Of a stretch of 64,000 bases of DNA, positions 11,166 through 22,654 are shown in pieces; position 1 is the first letter of the stretch; every line of letters begins with the position of its first letter. The notes beneath the pieces are model-generated. The model did not search any database and was not told where the DNA came from. It was given only the letters and a program-made list of their open reading frames with translations. This DNA is from Gymnopilus junonius (taxonomy: Eukaryota; Basidiomycota; Agaricomycetes; Agaricales; Galerinaceae), in contig JADNYJ010000015.1 in assembly GCA_015501075.1 (NCBI GenBank), forward strand, positions 1-64,000, read 5' to 3'. A program made the translations under genes and the position numbers.

Positions 11166-11735
11166 AGGTCACTGATGGATTACCGAACATTGGATTCACA
11201 GTAACGCGTACTTGGAGAATCTGTGAGTTAGGGAAACTGCCTCCATTGAAGGTATTTGTAGGCACAAGCAGGCATACGAGCCCAGTCATCCAAGTAATCC
11301 TTCAAGAATAACACCTCAGAAGGTACGAAAAGACTGTTAAGAACAAGTTAAGAAAGTTGTTACCCAACATTTGTTGCATTAAAGAGGCAAGAACTGTTAC
11401 TTCGAATGTGCCACTCCCTTGGCTTATTTCTCTCAACGTAGATTTTGACCTACGTCGCAGATTTGTTCCGTTCGTTAGGTGGGATCATGCCTAGTAGCTC
11501 ATAAGGCATGCAGTAGCCCTCATGAGTCATGGCCATTCTGGATTTGAAAGAAATGAAATGAAACCCAACTTATATAAGCAATGTACATACTTACAACATC
11601 GATTATTATTCCCATCAATCTGCGTTAAGCTGGTACGCAAAATCTTTCCATTTGAAATTTTGCACATTTATCAACAGAAGTGCCGCTGTCCATGTATGAA
11701 GCTTGAAGCTTGAAGCATGACTTACTCTCTCAGCA
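11166..11735. other. Gap between HET and F-box remains
   Basis: No convincing gene. The remaining 5' exon(s) of the HET gene (minus) and of the F-box gene (plus) would have to lie here, but I cannot identify them. Confidence 0.4.
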
Positions 11736-13126
11736 TCTTCGGAAAGTCTTGAACGAACTCATAGAAATCGACAAAGATCATGATACTGCTGGATGTACCT
11801 TCGATCGAAATCACTGTAACCTTTGCATGGAGCTTGTGGGTTTGGAGACTGACATCTCGTGTACCTGCGATCTTTTGAAGTCCCCTGTAGAGAAAAGGCA
11901 CACCATTCTGCAAGAAAAGGCAAATGCTGCTCACGATCCTCTTATACAGAGTCTTCCATTCGAGCTTATCTCGCAAATTTTTACCTCTGCAGTCGAAGGC
12001 ACTGAATATACTTTCCCAGATGATTACGATTCTCAGTTCTCTAAAATACAATGCGCTCCAGCCTTCTCTATTTCAGCCATTTGCAAACATTGGCGAGAAA
12101 TCGCTTTTGCCACCCCTCAACTTTGGACTATAATCAACATCTACATGTATTCTTTTGGCAAGGTGCCATTGCAGAACGCCCTAGTAGGGCAATGGCTGGA
12201 ATGCACCCGGCAACTCCCACTGAGGATATCCCTTTTTTTTACTCTTACCACACCTCTACTACTTCGGATCATCCTTGTTCGGAGCCATTAGATCTTGTTC
12301 ATCAGGATGGAAAACATTGAATGCAGTTCTTCCATCGGTCTGGTATCCTGACTTCTTTGAAGGCATTATTTACGCGCCCTCCTTGGTAGCCCTGTATATT
12401 CCGAACTAATGACTTCAAACCCAAAGAAATTGATGTGCAATATGACAGCCTAACTACATTACACACTGACCATCCCACCATTGATAGGTTCCTCGAAGTT
12501 CTGCGATGCGCTCCCAAACTGGAGAGATGCATCTTGACAAATGTTTTTGAAGATTTCCAATTTCTTCCTATCCCATTAACTCCTTCAGTAAGCACCTCTC
12601 TCAAAACCTTGGAAATAGGCACCACTAGGAATGTTTATCCGACTTTATTGGATCATCTGCGGCTGCCTGCCTTAGAGAATGTTGCCTTGGGTCCATCTGA
12701 GTTAGAATACTCCAGACTTTCCCAAGAGATGACGAACACATAATCTCTATTTTTGAAGAGATGCCAGTGTTTACTTCAAACACTGAGATTCGAAGGACCG
12801 CCGGATTATATGCATGATGACCGGCTCATCAATATGTTCCTTCCGTTACACACTTGTTGCTGGTATGCTCTTTCAATGATGTTGAAGGTGCCAGTGGCAA
12901 GGCTTGGGCGACAAACCAATTTTTGAGGCAATTTCTGTTGAAATCAGAATCATCCTCACAAGAAATCGAATTTCTTCCTCATTTGCGCACTCTGGAAATT
13001 TCTGGTCCTCGACCCTTTTCTTGGGATTGTTTTCTAGATGCAGTGAACTCTTTAAAGGTGCGTTTCAGCATGCGCAAAGGTGGTGGTGAAAATCAGCATT
13101 GGCCTGAATTTGGATCGCACATGTAG
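11736..13126 (+). pseudogene. Agaric-type F-box protein, frameshifted
   Basis: The first part has NHCNLCMELVGLETDIS, a helical segment, then the F-box: HDPLIQSLPFELISQIF, and further on FSISAICKHWREIAFATPQL and WTIINIYMY. This matches the F-box proteins greatly expanded in agarics, which recruit substrates to SCF ubiquitin ligases. The frame stops at 12291. The downstream LRR-like part continues in other frames: DRFLEVLRCAPKLERCIL at about 12483 and EFLPHLRTLEISGPRPFSW at about 12970. No introns reconnect them, so it is read as a pseudogene. No start codon lies in the first frame before 11828, so the 5' end is also unclear. Confidence 0.65.
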
Positions 13127-14307
13127 TCGTTCCCTAGACTACATTCCTCAGTGTCGTCTCACACCTCGTGGACGTCAGTATTGATGAACATTTATCTTTG
13201 ACCATCCTCGAAAAAGAGGAGAAAATAGACTTGATTGAAGCCTCTTTCAATCACCATCTTCACCACGTAGATAAACATTCCACATTAGCAGAGTCAGTGC
13301 TAGATCTAGTAGGAGATTTTTGGAGTGCTCACAGCTGAATTGAACTCGACTTTAATCCGGGGCACAAAGAGATGTTTCTTTCTTTTCACTAAGGTATCGG
13401 GAATTGCAGAATGTGATAAGCACACAGTGCAGAGAGTTAGGAAGAAGAATCGGACCTCGACGAATGGTCGCGCCCAACACAAGCCCAGTGACATGACGGA
13501 ACAGCTCACTGTGACCGATCGCGATTTGTGACCAGGGAGTCGGGTACACAACAACTCTCTGCACAACAACCTTCTACACTCTTTGTATTGCTCGCGGTTG
13601 TCCTAATGAGAGAGATACTATATATATATTGCCATGTGCAATTTATTATTATAAGAATTTATGAATATGATGGTAGCTGCAAGTGGTGGGCAAAAGCCGA
13701 AGGCTTTTCGTCCTGACAGATGCTCCTATGTGGGGAGGCGAGACGAGCTGCGATGGGCGGGTGGGTATGAAAGACCACAACAGCCGTCCATGCTTCGATC
13801 TCGTTTCTTCCACATGACGGCAACGAACTGTCAGGAATTTGTTGTGTTTCTCTACATATGATTGTACAGTGAGTATTTCTCGTCTTTCTGGGAAAGGTGG
13901 GTGGGTAACAGCAAGACGAGACTACATTCGACGTAGGTCTCCTAAGCGTCCGAGATGACAGTCCTGATCAGAGAGAGATGCTTACGTGATCAGGACTGTC
14001 CGCGTTTATACAAAGACCGCACTCTAACTCTTCGTCACTTCGAGACTGCGCGATAGATCAAAAACTTTCCATGAATGTGGCAAGGCAAGTTTTTCTCCTC
14101 CTTATTTTCAAATGACGTACTTGACATATCGCATCCTTCAGGTTTCTGCACTTATCTCCGTAGCATGGAGGCTGATGTAAAGTGAGAAATCACTACCAAT
14201 TGGTGAACTCGTGCGGCTTCAAGCCATTGTCTACGCGAAAGCTACGAGACTCCAAACGTAACTTTAGGTTGTAGTTTTACTCATGAGAGAAACCCACAGG
14301 ACATACT
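13127..14307. other. Intergenic stretch
   Basis: The first 200 bases are probably the eroded 3' end of the F-box gene. Beyond that I see no exon chain; the frames at 13306-13860 are short and lack domains. It holds a perfect hairpin at 13957-14000 and the upstream region of the lipase gene. Confidence 0.5.
13957..14000. repeat. Perfect 14-bp inverted repeat
   Basis: GACAGTCCTGATCA (13957-13970) and its exact reverse complement (13987-14000) flank a 16-base loop. There is no T-run after it, and this is a eukaryote, so a bacterial-type terminator is not meant. It could be an end of a small foldback element or a chance palindrome. Confidence 0.7.
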
Positions 14308-15502
14308 ATGCTAAAAGGCATGACCTCTTTATTCCCTGGCAGAGGCCTTACAGAGGCACAGCGACGGATGTACCGCCTAGAGAAAGAAGAGAATTTCCGC
14401 TGGATAGCCCGAATTCTAGCTAAACCCGCTCCAGAACCCTTACATTCCTCCGACCTCGTCGATCCCGTTCTCCAAGAAGAGATATCTGACATAGGGCAAT
14501 TCGCAGAGATCGCTCACGGGACGATTAATCCTGAATTCATTTGGGAGCATGTGTCCCATTTATCGGAACCTGATTATCCACTTCGCTTGTATCGAGCCCT
14601 GGACGGGTCAACGCTTCTGGATGTATTCCATGGCAGCGTGGCGAATTTGCAAGGCTACATTGCATATAGGTCAGAGGCCAAGCAGGTCATAGTGGCGTTT
14701 TCTGGAACTTCAGCGGCAGCTCAGGCTGTGAAAACAGTCCAGTTTACTTTGGTACAACACCCCAGTGGAGGAGGCTGTAGAGTCCATTCAGGGTTTTGGA
14801 GTATGTACGTCGGGATACGCGATGTTGCTATGTCAAGTTTGCAAAAGGCTTTGAAAGAGCATGAGGTTCGGGATGTCGTTATCACGGGGCATAGCATGGG
14901 CGGTGTGATCGGCTCTTTCTTCTGCCTCGACGTTCTTGGAGAGTCGGGCACTGTATCGGAGGATCAGTCTTTATCTTTGACTGGCAAGGTAAAGCTCGTT
15001 ATTTTCGGCTCTCCAAGGTTTGGCAACACTGCATTTTCCAAGCACTTCCAAGATGCTGTCGACCGTCATCAAGTCAAGGAACAATCCATCAGGATATATA
15101 ACGATGGTGCGTCGATTTTGCATTAGTACCTCGGCATACCGTCTTTGCTCTCCCTGACCTCCGTTGTGTTCATGAACAGGAGTCCCTCAAATGCCTCCGA
15201 GTCTGGTCGGCTACCGCCACGTATCCCGCACCCCATTTTACTTTGCCTATGGCCGCCTCTGGCGAATATCGCCGTCCCAGATTGAATACTCCCTCTTCAA
15301 ATTCGACCCTCAAGCCATCGAGGACGCCGTGGACTCTTTCCCACTGGGAGGGCACAATTACTACAACAGTCGAGATATGGAGCTGTTGCAAAGACGGATC
15401 AAATGGTTTCATCCAATTACTCGAGGTGAACTATGGGAAACCTTGAAGGCCCGCTTTCACCAGAAGCTTTTGGAGGAACAGAAGACGCATGGAGGTGGGT
15501 GA
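14308..15502 (+). CDS. Class 3 lipase (alpha/beta hydrolase)
   Basis: Two exons, 14308-15106 and 15180-15502, joined in phase (…YND-GVPQMPP). The protein has the lipase_3 layout: IAYRSEAKQVIVAFSGT (oxyanion-strand region), VHSGFWSMY, the nucleophile elbow VVITGHSMGG, LVIFGSPRFGN, then RIYNDGVPQMPP with the likely catalytic aspartate, and a later histidine in PLGGHNYY. No signal peptide is visible (start MLKGMTSLFPG), so it may act inside the cell on acylglycerols. An alternative 3' intron (gtgggt at about 15496 to tag at about 15578) would give a slightly different tail. RPS21 follows about 250 bases downstream on the same strand. Confidence 0.85.
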
Positions 15503-15755
15503 TTTGCATACTAACAATTATAATTTATATATTGTACCATTATATATCTACCTGTACCATATATTTATCATCGAATAGACCATTGCTTTTGCTGGACACG
15601 AATGGAGATGAGTTACCCTTGATCTTATCTTATCTATGCATTCTGGTTACTCGACAGCGAACTGTACAGTTTACACAACTTATTCCCACGTTCATTCCCA
15701 ACTCGTCGCTCACCATCATCGTCGCCTGCGAAGCCCTCAAAGCCCTCAAATCAAA

Positions 15756-16218
15756 ATGGAAAACGACGCCGTGAGTAACGAAACTTTGCCCATTCACTCT
15801 AAACCCAAGAAGAAATGCTGACCTGCGATTCTGCGATTTCCAGGGTGTCCTTGTCGATCTCTACGTCCCCCGCAAATGCGCGGCTACCAGTGCGTTTTTA
15901 GAAATTTGCCTTTGGGGTCGTTTAACATACCTAATACTGATGCTGCTCTTTTAGACCGACTGATCACCTCGAAAGACCATGCCTCGGTCCAGATTAGCAT
16001 CGTCGACGTGGACGCTAACGGCGTTGCCCTCCCCACTTCCACCACTTTCGCTCTCTGCGGCCAAGTCCGTTCCCAAGGCGAGAGCGACGACTCACTCAAC
16101 AGGCTGGCGACTCAAGCTGGGCGTGAGTTGTTGTTTCTATGGTCCGCTTTGATTCTTGGACACTGATTTGATTTTTTTGGATGTAGTCCTCCGCAACGTG
16201 TGGTCATACCAAAAGTAA
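15756..16218 (+). CDS. RPS21: 40S ribosomal protein S21 (eS21)
   Basis: Exons 15756-15770, 15844-15889, 15955-16122 and 16187-16218 give an 86-residue protein, the normal size of eS21. Recognisable segments are [49 protein letters not shown] and the end LRNVWSYQK. All four exons join in phase with GT-AG introns. A five-codon first exon followed at once by an intron is typical of fungal ribosomal protein genes. It is part of the small cytosolic ribosomal subunit. No lesion is seen; this is one of the surest calls in the window. Confidence 0.97.
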
Positions 16219-17182
16219 ACGCACGGATTGTTAGATTATTTTCTTTGGGAAGCCACACGCATGAACCATGATGTATCCTTTGCTGTCTTAATGACTCATT
16301 CTCTTTTTCTCGTTTGCCTTTCGTTTCTGTTATCTCTTCGGAGCATTAAGTTTGGAGGCTGTTTTTCATTCTATTTCCTTAGTTTGGACGACACCGGTCT
16401 CATAAACGAGCTCGAAATCTGAGCCAGGTTTTCGCATACTATAACACGGCAAATGTTATTACGATCCTTGCTTGGACTACTTGTACACATGAATTTGGTA
16501 CGAATCGATCAGACAGAAAGAGGAGAATAAACGTTCATCGATTTATCAATGATAGCTAAATATTGGATCTCGAAAAGTACGATTTGGGGGACTGTATATA
16601 ATTACATGCTACTTGAGGTTAAGGAAAAGGAAGCGATAATCAAATTCGGAAAGAAAGGAATCGTCAAGAATCAGGGATGGATGCGATGATGATGATGATA
16701 TGGAATAGAGGAATAACAACGATTACGAATATGATGGTGGATGACACGATACGATACGATATGGGAGAGAGAGACAGGACGGAGACGATAGAAGACGACA
16801 GTGGTGCATAGAGTAGAATAAACGGATCTGAACTTTAAAACTGAAAATGAAACGACAAAACAAAGAAAAAAGAATAACATGTCCTGTCCTTTCCTATCCA
16901 AGGCCCGTATTCAAAAAACACAGTTACTGCAGGGAGAATGGAATGAGGTAGGCTGGGTTATGATGGGATGAGTTGGTGTTCCAAGCTTCATGTACCCTTG
17001 TGAACATAGCCGACATTCTTTCTTTCATTGCGGCTTGCATGTTCAGGACGAAATAATCAATACAAGGCAGAACAGAATAAGTTTCTGTTTCTGCTTCAGT
17101 TATGAATGATGACAAGGGTGGCGTGAAACGTTTCCAGTTTTGACCAGCCTAGGCGGGGTCGATCGTGATGATAAAGAATGAT
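16219..17182. other. 3' region between convergent RPS21 and MEX67
   Basis: It holds the untranslated ends of both genes. Short GATGAT and GATACGATAC repeats lie at about 16685-16765. No reading frame here shows a domain. Confidence 0.6.
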
Positions 17183-19721
17183 TTAAAGATACGCGTCCCG
17201 CGACAGAGAACCCTAAAAGCAAAAAGGAATTGTGAGTACGAAGGATTGGAGATAAAAAAGACCCTGCCAACATACCTTGACTTCATTAAAATTCGCCACA
17301 GCTCTCCCCAAATCCCATCCATTCCCAGTCAAACAGTCAATAGCAAACTTGACGTTTAAATTCGTTTGTTTGATGACTTCGACAACGAGATTACGCTGTG
17401 GTTCAGGCTAGCAAAGACCAGTCAGCACACGAACAGACTAACATAGAGGGTAAGGACGTACAAGTGAGGCAAGCATCGCCTGTTGATCAGGCTGCAGCGG
17501 CGGTATTGAGGCTTGCAGCTGTTGCTGCTGCAAACTGCTGCCAACCCCAGAAGAAGCGGGACTGACAGCTTGAACTAATAGCGGACCAGGTTTCCATGCT
17601 TCGTGACTTGAGTAGCTGCGGATAATCCACTGGTCTGAGATGATGACAATGTCCCATCCGTTCAGCTTGGAACTAGAGCAAACTAAGTTAGCAGAAGATT
17701 ACTTCATTAATTTTAAACAAACATACGCGGAACCTTCCTCAGCAGGAAGGAGTATAAACGTTCTGTCGAATGACCGCACGCCACCAGTTGCAGCTATAGA
17801 AAGAAAAAATATATAATAAGAAAAGAGAAATCAAAATCGCAAGACTTCAACCCACCCTCCGTGAACTGCCCATGAAGGATCACCAGCAATCCCGTGGTCT
17901 GCCCATGCGGCACCGGAAATGCATCAATAGAAAACCTCTCTGCTGGACCACCAATCTCATGCCTCGTCCCCGGCAACCCTTTGAGCGCCTTGACGATCTT
18001 CTCGTTCCCTACATGCAGATCCTCCTTGATTTTCTTCGGGTCCGTGCCGATACGATTGAGGTTCCGCGAGCCGGAGTCGAGCCAGATCCTCCAGTCTAGC
18101 TTACGCTGATTCGGCATGTCGCGGGAGGAGTGAAACCCGACCAGACGGGCTCGGGCGGGGATAGAGGTGTTGGCAGAGAAGGAGAATGTGGCAGAGGGGT
18201 GGTAGGCGTGTATTAGTGCTTCACGTTGCGAGTCGAAGGCGTTGAAGAAGCTAGAAGAAAGGGAGGTGGTAAGCAAGAATGGAACTACCTGAGTGATTCC
18301 AAGACGTACCGGATCAGGAAATTGGTCATGATGTCGTTAGGTACGCCAGTGACGAATGAAGGATTCATGTCAAACGGGAACGTAGTGGCATTGGGTTTCT
18401 CGACTGGCATGTTGGAGGAAGAAGACTGTGGGGCGTCAAAGGATATTTGTGCAATAGGTTGTTGGTCCAGAACTTCCAGTGACGAGAATCGCCGGATGAT
18501 ATCACTGAAACCCAAGAGTAAGAAACAAGTCAAAGGACTATAAGGGAACATCGTACGCTCTATAGACCTCGCCAATCCCATTCTTATAGGACTGTTCCCT
18601 GATAGGATTGCCGGTCAAGACGAGTTCTCGTAAATGAATCATCTTGTCCTTTCTCGGTACAATCATGTGGATTTCCTTCTTATCACGAATTTTGTTGTTG
18701 TGCAGTGAAAGATTGACGATTTTCGGCAAGTATCGGGGGAGTTGCGTGAGTAGAACGCCCGTCAGGTTGTTGTTTGCAAGAGACAATGATTGGACCTAGG
18801 TGAAAGTTAGGAATTGTTATACTTGGCAACAAAATGCGAGAGCGTACCTCTGGCTTTAACTGACTGGCAAGCTTGAATATGACGGCGGCATCACGAGCGG
18901 TTCCACCATGACCAGGGGGTGTAAGGTTGTACTTTTTGACCATTTCGTCGTCAATCATGGACTGCATAAAGTAATGCATTGTAAGTTACATGGTATTTGT
19001 GGACAAGTGAGAACATGCGGTATCAATGTGTCTGAAACGAAATGACGGGTCACTTACATCGAGATTGAGGTATTTGGTCTCGGGATTGTAGCGCTTGTTC
19101 ACAAACTCTCTCCATGCGTCTACGGCCTTGGGTTTTGTGGAGACACGGACAGGGATACCTGATGATCCTGGAGTAGAGTTTGAGATGGCGTTCCTCCGTA
19201 TGCGGCCGGTAATGGATGGTCGTGCTGCGCCACGTATGGCGAGTGGGTCAGAGGGGCCAGCATGTGTGCTTGTGGATAGACGAATTGAATGCTGTGTACA
19301 ATGAAGTTGGAGTATTCGGTAAGCGCCTTTTCACAGTACTTGGGGAATCGAAATAAAAGGAGGGAATTGGACGGGGAGAAAGGCGGCGACGAGAGCAAAA
19401 GCAAAGAAAGAGGGTGCAAGCTTTCAAAGGTCTTGCGCTGCCTCCCTCTTCCTTCCTTCCTTCCTGTGCAAGTAAGAAGTAGAGAATAATGAGTAGCGAT
19501 AATTACCATGCGTGAGCTGCCAATGGTGGCATAGATCTTTCTTTGCTGAGGTCAATGCGAGTTGGTCTTCCCGAGCGGACTCTGCCCTTCCTGCCACCAG
19601 GATTGCTGTCGGATATGTCGCGCATTGGTGCGTCTCGGTCGATGAGTCCGGCACTGCGCAGAGCATTCGCTGCGATGGCCTTGCTGCCAGGAGCGGGTGC
19701 GGGGGAGGAGAAGACAGACAT
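17183..19721 (-). CDS. MEX67: mRNA export receptor Mex67 / NXF-type
   Basis: The start is taken at 19721 ([12 protein letters not shown]); a Gly/Arg-rich N-terminal exon ends at 19507. Later exons encode [33 protein letters not shown], the leucine-rich repeats ([40 protein letters not shown]), the NTF2-like domain ([42 protein letters not shown]) and the UBA-like TAP-C domain ([34 protein letters not shown]). The end GSLSRDAYL reaches 17183. This is the full Mex67 order: LRR, NTF2-like, UBA-like. It carries mature mRNA through nuclear pores as a dimer with Mtr2. The first intron holds a TTCC repeat. The exact acceptor of exon 2 is uncertain (two candidates near 19280-19302). Confidence 0.93.
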
Positions 19722-19876
19722 TGGGGGTCGCCTGCGGGGTGTTGGTGTGCAGCCGACGAGTGCAGATAATGATAAGAGTGGAAAGAGCGGAGTGGCAGGA
19801 GACAAGAACTGTGGCGGTGACAAGAGCGAGTCAAAAAGGAACTCGGTCCAATTCCGAATTTCCCACGCCCATCTCA

Positions 19877-21744
19877 TTATTCCCACAGAAAGTCTAGGCA
19901 CTGTTCATCTTCGGACTCGTCAAAGTTATCAAACAACAAAGGCCCAAGAATTCGCCCATCCACTTCACGCAAATTCGGAATTGAAAAAATGTCGGGGCTT
20001 TTTTCATCGTCGCCGCTGTGTTGCATAACCGCCTCGACCTTTTCCGGGTCATCCATTTCCATCTCCTCAGCCGTGTCAATCTGTCGAACAGGAGAACTCT
20101 GTCGCCTTTCAAAGACACTGCCTTCGTCCGACAGACTTTCAACAATACTCATAGGGCCACCTGGCGTTGGACTTACGTAACCATGTTGTCGCTCTTGCCC
20201 AGCGTCGTCCATGACTAAATCCGTATCGCTCAGGCCGTCTTCTATTGCCCAGCCATCTTCAAACAGAGGTACGTCGCATGTTGCCTGCCCGTTCATATCC
20301 TCTGCGCCCCAGACGTCTTCAAATGGGTGCTTGCTCTCTACTGGTTCTCTCCAATCCTCTTTACCTTCCCCAGTACCCGCCTCCAAATCATGCAAGCCAA
20401 GAATAAAGCCAACTGTCCTCCAAGGATCGCTTTGCTCAAAGAGTTTCCCATAAACGCATGTCTCGCCATCCTCTGGACCAAGTCGAACGACACTCGGGAA
20501 TTCTTTCACCCACTCTTCAGCTTCGCTTATCGGGTCTTCGTCTCTCCCTGGAGAGCTCGGCGGCAATGAGAACCATATCCTGTCGTTCCTTGGCGAGATC
20601 CAAGGATTGGTAGAATCCTCTCGTTCTGACGATGTTGCACATTCGCTCGTCCGAGATGAGGATGGCTGGAGTCGCTGCATGGACCATGGACTGGAATAGT
20701 TCGCCTTGTCAAGATAATGTGTCATGGAAAACCCGCTGTCGTAAACGCTGGAACTGGGTCCGCTTGTGTGGCTATCCTCAGATATGCGTTTGGAATGGTT
20801 GTCATTACTTGCAATATTGCTATATGTGTCGTCCAAGTCATCGTTCTCGCAATACAGACTACTAAGTGAACTTCTTGAAGCTCCATGACGGCGCGTGCCA
20901 GAGGAACTTGAGGTCCAATAAAGGAGCGAAGCGGGTCTGCCCCTACTTCCACTACGACGACGACGAGATTTATGCCTCGAGTCAACCGATGATAGAGCTA
21001 ACAGTGGGACCTTGGTCCTTGGATTGAAATCATCCTCCTCTAATCGCTACTAGATGTTTCGTTAATTATCGAGGTAATTGTGTTTGGTTGACAAACCTTC
21101 CTCTTTTCGCCCCTGCCAGTGTCGGTTGACGCCCTTTCGTTGTCTTTTCCCGTTGACAAGCACGCAAGGTCGGGCATAGCCAGAATCTCATCCATGACGC
21201 GCCTCAGAAAAATCGCTATATTTGTAATTCAAGTATTGTAAGCAACGCATATAATCACTTTGAAAGCCTGTACTAACGCTCTGAAGTATCAAGAATATCT
21301 AACACCTTTGATTTCTTCCTTCCAACGCTTGGACTTGAGGACGTATGCGCGTCGCTGTGTGCTTTAAGCTGTTTCCTTGAGCGTGGGGTGCTAGGTGCGA
21401 CGTGGATAGGACTTGGGATGAAGCGTCCCGTACTATCGTCGTCTATGGGTATCTTCTTCCTCGCATGTGCCAAGTCGATCTCGAGCCGGGGTTCCTTCAG
21501 ACTCACAAGCTTCTGTGTTCCAGGTGTTAGTTTGCCTGTGGGTGTGGGTTTGGACGAGGACGAAAGGCCTTGGTAGAGCATGTCGAACTTTTGACGACCG
21601 AAGAAACCTTTTTGGATCCTGCCTATTGCGTCCTTTGCCCGAGCCTTCATTGTGTTCCTGCGGTGTCGGGACAAATGAGCTGAGATAGAGTGGGATATTT
21701 CGGCGCACGAACCTTTTTCCTCCCATGTAATTGGCGCCCGTCAT
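19877..21744 (-). CDS. Acidic protein of unknown function
   Basis: Start chosen at ATG 21744 ([11 protein letters not shown]), spliced to a basic stretch ([20 protein letters not shown]), a Ser/Pro-rich part, [14 protein letters not shown], an Arg/Ser-rich part ([14 protein letters not shown]), and a long acidic C-terminal exon ending at 19877 ([20 protein letters not shown]). No known domain is recognised. The C-terminal part is rich in Asp/Glu/Ser and looks disordered. It lies 155 bases upstream of MEX67 on the same strand. A longer N-terminus with a hydrophobic stretch (FALILNCIISIIYIA) is open upstream but has no ATG. The long open exon and in-phase introns make it a likely real gene. Confidence 0.65.
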
Positions 21745-22654
21745 TGCAATGTAGATGATGGAAATAATGCAGTTCAGAATTAACGCGAAGTTTGGTTTAG
21801 CTCCTCCAAAAGCCCCTATTTCTGCAATTGATGGCGCGTCAATAGGTGTCAATAACGCGTCGCGCGTAGCGTCTCATTAATTTTACTTCTGCTTTTACTT
21901 ACTATTAGTACAGTCGTTCCAGAGCCTCCCGTCATGCGTCTTAATATTTATACCCCCTCTTATCGCGTTATTCATGTAGGAGCCGTCTATTCTAGTGTAC
22001 AAAATTTAAAATATCCCGTCGCGTAAAATTAAATTCCAGGGGGTTGAACAACGTGACAAACACGGGAATGTTCGTTCTCCCATGCAGGGATTCTTGCAGG
22101 CCATGCTCCAAACCACGTTCACCTTCCTTGGCCACATTTCGCATCCCAGGAGAGATAGTACGTTCTCAAGGTGGGTAACCCTCCTTCTCGACCTTAATAA
22201 AGATCTCTTCGAAGAACATATCACTGGAAGAGCCAACTCTCAGGCTCAAAAGCGGCTGTTTTCTCTCTCGCTGACTCCAGAATACGGCACTGGGAACCAA
22301 TCCCACAGAACTTGGATTCTAACCGGCACTGCGCTGCGGTTCCAAGATGGAGATCTTGCTGCCACATCCTTGCCAGCGTGATGTGTTTGAGCCGGCGCCG
22401 TTCCCGTCCTTTAAATTTCTCTTCCTCAGACTTCCATGGTGTCACTGGCCGCAGAGAAAAAAATACCACACGATGTCGGAACGTTTCGTTTGCCATGTCC
22501 ACGAGACTGCATGCCCCAATGTATTGGATGGCCGAGTATAAAGATGGTCGCCTCTTCCTGTACCAGCGCTTTGGATCCCCTTCTTCGAGTCCAAGGCTTG
22601 CCCATTATCGTCCCACTACGATCTTAATTTTTCTGCCTTAGGCTTATTCCGTCG
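21745..22654. other. Divergent upstream region
   Basis: It lies between the acidic-protein gene (minus) and the carboxylesterase gene (plus) and probably holds both promoters. Frames of 60-110 codons overlap here on both strands, but none has a domain or exon partners. Confidence 0.5.
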
